From positions 1,749,011 to 1,813,010 of the forward strand of contig RPFO01000127.1 of the NCBI GenBank assembly GCA_009746045.1: a DNA stretch of 64,000 bases. The letters are read 5' to 3'. A model generated the notes under the pieces. It had not been told where the DNA came from. It made no database searches and was given only the letters and a program-made list of their open reading frames with translations. How positions within the stretch are numbered: position 1 is the stretch's first letter; every line of letters starts with the position of its first letter. Of this stretch, positions 56,301 through 64,000 are shown in pieces. This DNA comes from Mesostigma viride (Eukaryota > Streptophyta > Mesostigmatophyceae > Mesostigmatales > Mesostigmataceae). The position numbers were made by a program, and so were the translations under genes.

Positions 56301-59300
56301 GTGACGGTGACAAACTGCGGCAGCTGATGCGCACGTCAGGCGTCACCGTCATGCAGGTGAGGGGTGGCAGCATTCATTATGGCTACAGGGCTGGGCTCAT
56401 GCGTGCGTGAGGGTGGGCTCCTGCATTAGCTGCATGGATATGCTTCCAAACAAGAAAAGAAAAGGGCTGTTCTTTGCGCAGAGTATGGTGATGGTAGGGG
56501 CCAGCATGATGGTGGCCGTGTTGGGCAGTGTCTGCACACACATGTAGGGTCAGGGGGCAAATGTTTTAGACATGTAGGGTCAGGGGGGTAAGTGTCCTGG
56601 GTGGGGTATTGTGGAAATGGGCCTCTGCACGCACACGTGCTGTGGACGATGATGTTGTTGCAGGGGGGTACACAGTCCCATTCATTACCTCATCTTTAAA
56701 GAGGACACATCCCCGGCTTGCCTTCCCCACCCACCCCACGCCTACCACGCAGGCCACCCCCGCCACCTGGCGCATGCTCCTGCAAGCCGGGTGGACCGGC
56801 TCCCCCTCCCTCACGGTCCTGTGCGGAGGCGAGGCCCTGCCCCGCGACCTGGCACTTCACCTGGTGCCCATCATCAAACGACTCCTGAACGTGTACGGTC
56901 CCACAGAGACGTGCATTTGGTCCACGACTTCGGTCGTTGACTTGACCCTCCCGCTGTCGATCGGCTTCCCTCTCGACAACACGTCAATTTACATCCTGGA
57001 TGAGCGGCTGCGCCCGGTGCCGGTGGGCATGCCAGGTGCGTGTATGGTGCCCTGTGGGCAAGCCAGGTGCATGTTTAGTGCCCTGTGGGCAAGCCAGGTG
57101 CAAGCAACAGGTCTGTAAGGCATCCACTACTCATCCCGTGGCAGCGTTGAATCCCCACCACATTTCGGCCAAAATGTGGACATGAGCGGGCGGTAAGTGG
57201 CAGCAATGCATAGCCGTGGTGTGTAGCAGGCATGCATGTGCAGGATGCTGAATCGCGCCGCTGCGCACAGATGTGGCGATGTGGTCACCTGATTGTGGCG
57301 GTTTGGTCCCAATGGGATGCAAGCAAGTAATTTCTTGCTTTACCCAGCCCAGCTTCCCCCTGCTATGGCTGTGCAACGCAAGCACCTGCCCTAACTGGTT
57401 GGATTCCCATTAAACAGTGCCCTTTCCTGCGTAGCTGTGTATGTACACCCTTCTCCCTTCTTGGTGGCCACTTGTTGCATTCGTTGTCTCTTTCGAATTT
57501 TCCCAGCTGCGTTGCTCACCCCATATCCGTCCTGCGGCTACTGCCATCCCGCCTGCTGCGTTTGCGACCTGCCGCTTCCTGCCTGCTGCTTGTCCTACCC
57601 CGCATCTCGCCCTCTGTCCTGCTTGTTTGCGCTACTACGCTGCCCACGCACATTCCCTACCCCGCAGGAGAGCTCCACATCGGCGGTGTGGGCCTCTCCC
57701 CAGGATATCTCGGTCGTCCGGACCTGACGGCCGACAAGTTCATCCCAAATCCTTACGCGACCTGGGGGGCTGAGCATGGCAAGGGGGGCCGCCCGCTCGG
57801 GTATGCCAACGACAAGATCTACAAGACGGGGGACTTGGCCGCGTGGAATGCGGATGGGTCCATCCGCTGCCTGGGTCGCATCGATCACCAAGTTAAGGTG
57901 AGCGGACCGGTGGCGTGCCATGACAGTTGATGCACGATCTCTGGGTGGCCATGTTGAGAGGACAGGTGGCATTAACCACCCAGGTCAAGGTGGTGGGGTT
58001 TAGGGTCTAGGTCTTAGGTGGGGGCAGATGACATCAATCACCAGGTCAAGGTGATGTGGATGGGAGGCGTGCAATAGATTAATCATGCACCACTATGTGA
58101 AGGTGATGTGGAAATATAGCAGCCACCGCATGGTTGAGGGGGGGTGAGATGTGGACGGATCAGGCTCGCAATGGAGGTAGGTCTTCTGAGAACATGATGG
58201 GAGCCGTGCATCAACAAGGGATGGTGAGAGGAAGGAGGCGGCCGGCCCAGGTGGGACACCTGGGTGGCAACAGGCATGGTGCGTGAGACAAAGGCAGGCG
58301 CCATCAGGGAGTGTGAGCCCTCTGAAGGGATCGCTGGGATAGACGATGGTTTTTTTAGAGATCATCTCCTTGTCCTCACTTTGACATATGGAGCGTGCTT
58401 GTAGCTGCTGACATCCCCCCCTGATCCCCACCCACCACCACCCCACCCCGCACTACCAACCACCACCACCGCCACAATCACCACCACCACCACCACCACC
58501 ACCACCACCACCACCACCACCACCACCACCACCACCACCACCACCACCACCACCACCACCACCACCACCACCACCACCACCACCACCACCACCACCACCA
58601 CCACCACCACCACCACCACCTCCGCCATTCCCCATCACCACCGCCCCACCATCACCCCCTTCCATAATGTGTCATGGGTCAGGTGCGTGGCTACCGCGTC
58701 GAACTGGAGGAGATCGAGGCGGCGCTTTCCCTCTCGTCAATGGTGGAGCACGCGGTGGTGGACGCGCGGCCAGATGCGTCGGGGACGATGCGCCTGGTGA
58801 GGGGGGGGGGGGGGGGGGGGGAATAGATAGATGGCATGCGCCGTATGCCGATGATGGGTCTGGATGATGGGTAGCTGAGTATTCCGCGTCCGATATGATG
58901 AGGGAGGGGGGAATAGTTGGCTTATGAAGTGTGGATGATGATGCAGTGTGGGGATGGTGGGTGGGGAATAATGTGCCCAGCACCATGTGGCTGGTGAGGG
59001 AGGGAGAAATGGCACGCGCCGTGCGAGCCAGGAGATGGTGATTTGGCTGGTGAGACAAAGGTGAGCAGGGGGGCAATGGATACGCAAGGGTTGAGGCAGC
59101 TTTTATAGAGACGACGAGCAGGGACGGACACGCCGCTCATGGATTGGAACTAGGGACAAGAAGAATGGACTTTTAGTTTAGGATGTTTATTTTAAAGTGA
59201 GCAGATGTTTAGTGGGGATGTTCAAAGGTGGATGTGGGTTTGAGCCAGCTGGAGACAGGGGGGAGGGAATACAGGGCGAGGGCATGCGGATGATGATAGA

Positions 59301-62300
59301 CCTTGGACGATGGTGTGGTTGGTCAGGAAGGAGTTATCCAGTCAGGTAATTAATATACCACATTCTGCTGGATGTAAGTAATTTATTATCTGGTCGAAGA
59401 GCAAGGTCAATTGCTCTTCTAGATCCACACAATGTGGGATGGCTGCTGCATGAACCTCTCTAGCATCTACTTTCCGATGTTCCTTGGAAGCATTAGCCGC
59501 GGGCCATCTCACATTCCTGGTCGCACACCGGCTGTCTTTTCCTTCTTGTCCCTTTGTCATTCCTTTTTCTTCTTCTCCCCTTTGTCATTTTCTTCTTTGC
59601 CCCTTGCTGGCCAGGTGGGCTACCTGCTCCTCTCGGAGGCCTATCTCCAAGCCAAGGAGGACGCCAAGGCCTTTGCCGACGCGGAGCGTGCCCACTCTGA
59701 GGACGATGCTTCGGAGAGTTTAGAGAACGGGTCGGTCGACCGGCCCGGTTCCGTGGACGCCAGCAATGCCAACGGTAGCAGCAACCACATGGGCGGTGGC
59801 GGTGGCGGTGGCCACAGCAAGGATAAGGACAAGCCAGGGGTCACTGTGGCGGAGCAAGATTTAGAGGAGGTGGGCAACTGGGGCGCGATCTACGACGAGG
59901 CGTATGCCAGCAGGAACGCGGTCACGGATGACCCCACACTCAACTTCTCGGGATACGACAACAGCTACACGCCACGCGTGCCGCACAAGGTGGGTGGGCG
60001 GGCCAAAGTAAGGCGTTTCTTAGACGCACCAATACTGGGTAGACGGTGTTTGCTGGCAGCCAGTCATGAAGAGAGTTGTGAAAGAGAATGCTTTGATGTT
60101 TTGATGGCACGTCGTCTTTATTGTGTTTATCCCCCGCACCCCCCACCCTTCTCACATTCACTTCCCTGCCCCCACCCCACCCCCCACCCCCTATCCCCTT
60201 CCCTTGTGCTGCCACCCTTCTCAATTAGAAGCACCCTCTCCTGCCCCCTTAGCTGTTCCTTTCCATTGACTTTTGCCTCCGTTTCCCGTTGGCCCCGTCC
60301 GAATTTCTTTGCCCCCCCCCCCCCCCCCTGCCCCCTCTTCCCCCCATTCCCTTTGGCCCCCCTCGCCCATATTTCCTTTTCCCCCCTCATCGCTCGCGGT
60401 CTAACCCCCGGCCCCCCCGGTCCACCAGGCGGAGACCGTGCGGGAGTGGGTGGAGTTCACTGTCGAACGCATCCTTGAGCTCAAGCCCAGCAGCGTGCTC
60501 GAGCTGGGGTGCGGGAACGGGATGATCCTGCTGCGCACCGCGCCCCGCTGCGCGCGTTACATCGGCACCGACCTGTCGGGCGAGGCCATAGCCTACGTTG
60601 GGCAGGTGCTGCGGCAGCCGCGGTTCCACCTGCCGCACGTCACGCTGGACGAGTGCGGCGCACACGAGAGCCTGCGTTTCCGGGTACGTGGTTTGGGCCG
60701 GCACACGGTAGAGTCGCCGGCATGCGTCGCCATGGGGTTTCCGTGCACGTGGTTTGGGCTGCAGAAAAGTCGAATGCGCGTGGTAGCAGATAATGTACGA
60801 TGTCTGTTGGCACTGGCATCTGTAACGGTGTGGGGAAAACCTGGGGCGTTGCATCCCTGCCGTTTGCTGGTAGGGGTAGGGAACATCGCCCAGTTGCGGT
60901 GTCCCTCGTCTATGCTCCTGCAGGCGGCAATTCCTTGAGTGTGGATATCCCGCCGTCCTGGATGACCTGGATGGCCTTTTTGTCAACCCTCTCATCAACC
61001 CTTAATTCAACCTCAACCCTTGTTAACATCCATGCCCACGACTTGATCCTGTCCCCCCGTCCCCCCTACATATCCCTCTCATCTGCCCTCCTGCGGACCG
61101 GCCCACGCACCCTCAACCTGCCCTCCAATAGAACCCATCTTTACACCACAACACCGCCACCTACTCCAACGCACTAGTACACACGACCACCTTCTCCGTG
61201 CCCCCTTGCCCCTCCGCTCATTAACCTTTCTTTGCCAATACCATCCTTTACCCCCTTCTCTCTTCCCTCTTTCCCCCTCACCTCCCCCCCACACCCACCC
61301 CTGCAGGAGCCCGGCCTGGACACCATCGTCTGCAACGGCGTGTCCATGTACTTCCCCTCGCTCGACTACCTCATGTCCGTGACCGAGAATGCGCTCGACG
61401 CGCTGCAGCCGGGGGGGGTCTTCTTCCTTGGGGATGTCCGCAACGCGCGGCTGTTGCGCCAGTTCCACGCGTCGGTGCAGCTCAGCCAGTTGGAGACGAT
61501 GGTCAGCAGTAGTGCGGGGGGGGCGGATGCCAGCGGCCCCGTGGACCCGTTGACCATGTCGACCGCGGATTTGTCGTTGAAGGCGCACCGAGCGGCGCGC
61601 TATGAGAAGGTGCGATGGGGGACGCGGATACCTTGGGACGAATCCCTTGATGACAAAATCAACTGGATGATCAGTAATGGTAATCAACCGCATGATATAC
61701 AACAACTAATTACCGTATGAAAGATAATTGTTAGTTTGATAAGAGGCAGCGTTGTGTGGGGACGCGGATGTGCTTGACAAGTGATGTAGTAGGGTACATG
61801 CGGATGCAATGTGGAAGGGATGATATGGTTCGGTGCGACAGGTGTCAGCGTGCTGTTTTGTTCCCTCACGCACGCCCTTGCAGCATCGGCTGGTGGACCC
61901 CACCCTCCCAGCGCCTCTATTTCTCACCATCCAACCCAGTTTTCCGCACGTGGGTGTCGCTAACCATCCATTGTTTCCCTGTACTTGCTTTTCCTCCCGT
62001 CCCCCTCCCCCGCAGGAGCTGCTGGTCGATCCGGTTTTCTTCGCGCACGTCATCCGCCACCTGCCGCAGTGCTCGCGCGTCGTCGTCCAGCTGAAGCGCG
62101 GCCGCGTGCACTCAGAGTTCACTATGTACCGATACGACGTTTATTTCTACAAGGCGGGCGCCCCCTCGCGCGACGGCACCGCCTCTGCGGGCGATGTGGT
62201 CGAGGTAAGTGCTGTCACATGCGGATGAATGTGGTGCTGGCGCACGCACATAATTGTGGTGGGTGGAGATGGGTGTGTTGTTTAACTGCTCTTTAGAACT

Positions 62301-63094
62301 GCTTGGATTTTAGGTTATGGGTGCGGCGCATTCATGTGGTTCTGGTGGGTGCTGGCCCAGACGGGTCTGTCGCTGCGCAAGTCAAGTTGACTTTTCTCTG
62401 TGTGTGTAATCGTATCCAAATACCAGCATCGTGCCCGTAGTTGCGAACTGTCATTCACCCCTTTTGTGGGTATGAACGGGAAGGAGCTCGGGAAAAGAAA
62501 CTGACAACCCGATCACAGGCGCGTTCCTCGGGACCTTGTCAACGCAGTGCTGGGACGTGTGCACACTTTAGGGGGGTTGCTGAGCAATGCATGCTTATTC
62601 TCACACATGTTTTTAGTTGATGCTGTTACACAAAACCCACCCACCTTCGCCATATGTCACCACAACTAACCTCCGCCCCTGTCCTGACTCACCAATCCCC
62701 TGTTTCTTCGGCCGACAACGCCATGACCGTGCAGGTGGACTATCGGTTTGAGGTGTTCAAACCAGAGTCCCACAACCTGGCCGCGCTGGAGGAGCGCCTG
62801 ACCAGCCCCGCGCCCAAGCACAAGCAGCCACCGGCCATCCTCGCAATCACGGGCATCTCGGACGCGCGGCTGCAGCGGGAGGAGGTGCGTGGGGCAAGGG
62901 GCCGCGGTGTTTTGATTGGTTGGTTTGGTAGTGGACGAGCGGAGGGGTGTTTGGTTGAGTGGAACAGGGGAAGGGGGGAGGGGGGAGGGGGGAGGGGGGA
63001 GGGGGGGAGGGGGAGGGGGGAGGGGGGAGGGGGGGAGGGGGAGGGGGGAGGGGGGAGGGGGGAGGGGGGGGGGGGAGGGGGGAGGGGGGAGGGG

Positions 63095-63129
<35 letters not shown>

Positions 63130-63870
63130 GGGGGGGGGGGAGGGGGAGGGGGGGAGGGGGAGGGGGGGGGGGGGAGGGAGGGAGGGAGGGAGGGAGGGAG
63201 GGAGGGAGGGAGGGAGGAGGGAGGGAGGGAGGGAGGGAGGGAGGGAGGTTGAGGGGTGGGATGGAGGGATGGTGGGGGGGCGGCTGGAGGGCTGAAGGGC
63301 AGGATGTTACCCTGGTGCAATCGGGCAAGCATGCCCGGGTGCTGCGTACGATTCGCCTCGGTATCCGCAGGTGTATCAGGCAATGCCGGGCAAACTCGAC
63401 TTGGGCAGGGTGCTCCTTCAGCAGCGTAGGCCGGTTTTTGTACAGGTTGATCTCACCAAGAGGGCGCCCCCTCAATTCCCCCGTAACCTCTCTCACCGTG
63501 GCTCACTGAGATTGTGTGTCCCTTTGGCATGCTGTGGTAACTTGGTGACACTCTTTTGCATATTTTGCTCTGTGTTTGCCCTCTGCCACGCCCCCTGTCG
63601 GCTGCCCACCCACCATCCATCCTGTTGGCTGCCCACCACCAGATCCTGGTCGAGTACCTCTACGGAAAGCGCCGCTCGTCGATGCCATCAACGGTGCGCG
63701 AACTGTTGGCCGCGCTTGATGCGGAGGTGGCAGCCAACATGGCGGCGGGCGTGTACATCGACCCGGAGGAGCTGTACCTGCTGGGCGACAAGTGCGGCTA
63801 CCGCGTGGAGATGGTGTGGTCGCCTGTGGACGGCAAGGCCACCAAGTTTGACGTGCTCTTCGTGCGCAAG
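49227..63870 (+). CDS. Non-ribosomal peptide synthetase, C-A(MT) module, partial at both ends
   Basis: Seventeen exons chained with consistent phases: 49227-49451, 51174-51347, 52097-52282, 52792-53268, 54203-54373, 54659-54793, 55403-55717, 56261-56356, 56753-57035, 57668-57897, 58683-58796, 59615-59989, 60429-60683, 61307-61609, 62016-62204, 62735-62884, 63643-63869. They give about 1,300 residues. Order: second half of a condensation domain (peptide-bond formation), an adenylation domain with A2 [13 protein letters not shown]3 [11 protein letters not shown]4 [10 protein letters not shown]5 [10 protein letters not shown]6-A7 to YKTGDLAAW and A8 [20 protein letters not shown], then a methyltransferase ([13 protein letters not shown] site) between A8 and A9. 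That position is typical of N-methylating NRPS modules. Hand-read code D-I-L-Q-L-G-V-I-W resembles glycine codes. A9, A10, the carrier domain and any release domain lie right of the window. The enzyme is expected to activate an amino acid with ATP, N-methylate it and condense it. Confidence 0.88.
50297..50352. repeat. C56 homopolymer in intron
   Basis: Uninterrupted poly-C followed by a CA repeat. The length is likely inexact. Confidence 0.95.
50586..50706. repeat. 40-bp tandem repeat, three copies
   Basis: CAGCCCAGGTGCATGTGCC plus TTATTTCCCTAAGCACCCTAT in an intron. Confidence 0.9.
51174..51347 (+). CDS. NRPS exon 2 (C domain)
   Basis: [20 protein letters not shown] then [10 protein letters not shown], the C-domain helix and vGtpvaGR strand. 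Phase 0. Confidence 0.85.
52097..52282 (+). CDS. NRPS exon 3 (C domain)
   Basis: [11 protein letters not shown] (the vNtLPlRv strand), then [20 protein letters not shown], with the conserved PF preceding a helix. Phase 0. Confidence 0.88.
52792..53268 (+). CDS. NRPS exon 4 (end of C, start of A)
   Basis: Ends the C domain ([17 protein letters not shown]), then the linker [20 protein letters not shown] and the A-domain start [20 protein letters not shown]. Phase 0. Confidence 0.88.
53341..53562 (+). mobile_element. Retroposon R copy inside an NRPS intron
   Basis: Matches the reverse complement of 47407-47640 (ATGATCAAGCAAGCTGTTTC to GTTGTCTCCTTG). No clear target duplication. Confidence 0.8.
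53702..53878. repeat. 42-bp tandem repeat, four copies, in intron
   Basis: GGAAGATGTGCGCAGCTGC plus TTCCAGCCTCCATCTCCACC plus TCT. Confidence 0.95.
54203..54373 (+). CDS. NRPS exon 5 (A1-A2)
   Basis: [20 protein letters not shown], then [20 protein letters not shown] and YIPMDP. Phase 0. Confidence 0.92.
54659..54793 (+). CDS. NRPS exon 6
   Basis: [20 protein letters not shown], the usual YPxxRxxxMLxDAxxxxxxT. Phase 0. Confidence 0.88.
54847..55092. repeat. (GGGGCT)n / (GCGGCT)n hexanucleotide tract in intron
   Basis: About 40 units. The Pro/Gln, Ala/Gly and Leu/Gly frames here are artefacts. Confidence 0.95.
55403..55717 (+). CDS. NRPS exon 7 (A3-A4)
   Basis: [20 protein letters not shown] is the ATP-phosphate loop; [13 protein letters not shown] is A4 and supplies pocket residues D235, I236 and L239. 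Phase 0. Confidence 0.93.
56261..56356 (+). CDS. NRPS exon 8
   Basis: [20 protein letters not shown] then TSGVTVMQ; the final Q aligns with pocket position 278. Phase 0. Confidence 0.88.
56753..57035 (+). CDS. NRPS exon 9 (A5)
   Basis: [48 protein letters not shown] and a partial A6 region. It supplies pocket positions L299, G301, V322, I330 and W331. Leaves in phase 1, the only non-phase-0 internal border of this gene. Confidence 0.92.
57668..57897 (+). CDS. NRPS exon 10 (A6-A8 start)
   Basis: [40 protein letters not shown] and IDHQVK. Enters in phase 1, leaves in phase 0. Confidence 0.92.
58479..58621. repeat. (ACC)n trinucleotide tract in intron
   Basis: About 48 units. Poly-Val, poly-Gly and poly-Pro frames are artefacts. 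Confidence 0.95.
58683..58796 (+). CDS. NRPS exon 11 (A8 end)
   Basis: [20 protein letters not shown] then [11 protein letters not shown]. Phase 0. Confidence 0.9.
59615..59989 (+). CDS. NRPS exon 12 (linker and start of methyltransferase)
   Basis: [20 protein letters not shown], an acidic/Gly-rich linker, then [20 protein letters not shown] and [17 protein letters not shown], typical of the NRPS methyltransferase start (W-x-x-x-Y-D-x-x-Y and GxxSSYT). Phase 0. Confidence 0.88.
60429..60683 (+). CDS. NRPS exon 13 (SAM-binding core)
   Basis: [20 protein letters not shown], then [20 protein letters not shown] and [11 protein letters not shown]: motif I and the acidic residue that contacts SAM ribose. 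Phase 0. Confidence 0.92.
61307..61609 (+). CDS. NRPS exon 14 (methyltransferase)
   Basis: [40 protein letters not shown] and FHASVQLSQ match NRPS methyltransferase motifs (NSVxQYFPSxDYL, GDVRxxxLLxxFHxxVQL). Phase 0. Confidence 0.92.
62016..62204 (+). CDS. NRPS exon 15 (methyltransferase)
   Basis: [20 protein letters not shown], then [20 protein letters not shown], the family's E-L-x-x-D-P-x-F-F and Q-x-K-R-G-x-x-x-x-E-x-x-x-x-R-Y-D. Phase 0. Confidence 0.92.
62735..62884 (+). CDS. NRPS exon 16
   Basis: [20 protein letters not shown] then [15 protein letters not shown]. Acceptor CGTGCAG, donor GTGCGT, phase 0. Confidence 0.82.
62968..63250. repeat. G-rich tract (GGGGGGA)n and (GGGA)n in intron
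   Basis: About 280 bp almost purely G and A on this strand, with runs of up to 28 G. Strong G-quadruplex potential; the exact length is doubtful. Confidence 0.93.
63643..63869 (+). CDS. NRPS exon 17 (end of methyltransferase, open at right)
   Basis: [40 protein letters not shown], then FDVLFVRK. The sequence after it, CGCAAGTGAGT, can be read as a TGA stop (63871-63873) or as a strong donor leaving in phase 2. Because A9, A10 and a carrier domain are still missing, the donor reading is favoured. Confidence 0.85.
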
Positions 63871-64000
63871 TGAGTCCACGCGTGGGTTGCATTCAATTTT
63901 TCAAAACTTTTCATATAATTTAGAGTCCCCATATGTGGAGGATAACTCCGCAAAGGATTGGAGTTATAGGAGAAGACATGATGCTGTGAATGGTCTGCTC

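Overview
The window is intron-rich nuclear DNA from a eukaryote, most likely an alga. Its genes are split into many short GC-rich exons with canonical GT-AG borders and pyrimidine-rich acceptors. Introns and intergenic DNA are packed with micro- and minisatellites, LINE and SINE debris, and an interstitial plant-type (CCCTAAA)n telomere-like tract. The lineage is inferred. I see no rRNA, no convincing tRNA gene, no CRISPR and no prokaryotic operon structure.

Layout. 1-2758 is a perfect (CTCA)n array, followed by a possible terminal exon (2820-2984) of a gene to the left. 3351-3869 is a 173-bp satellite trimer. 4.2-8.4 kb is a nest of broken LINE pieces and a SINE. 9086-12626 on the minus strand is a two-exon GT29 (sialyltransferase-like) glycosyltransferase with a hydrophobic N-terminus. 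12.7-16.6 kb shows no convincing gene. About 16.6-39.4 kb on the plus strand is one large gene that I rebuilt exon by exon from matching splice phases. It has a kinesin-like motor fold followed by a helical stalk and a low-complexity tail, but the P-loop and switch II residues needed for ATP hydrolysis are gone. 39.6-47.8 kb is a transposon strip holding ORF1-only LINE-like elements and a short retroposon with target-site duplications. 49.2-63.9 kb on the plus strand is a non-ribosomal peptide synthetase (NRPS) gene: a condensation domain, then an adenylation domain with a methyltransferase inserted between motifs A8 and A9. It runs off the right edge. Its hand-read specificity code is glycine-like, so the module may load and N-methylate glycine.

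Two cross-cutting patterns stand out. First, many introns of both large genes begin with tandem, diverging copies of their own 5' splice site (last exon bases plus donor), from two copies up to whole minisatellites. Second, the LINE-like elements end in a small bulged hairpin whose stem changes in a compensatory way between copies, followed by an AT-rich (TTAA)n-type tail.

The three genes show no obvious shared pathway. The NRPS and the GT29 are each of interest alone. All exon models come from reading frames and splice signals only; transcripts would settle them.
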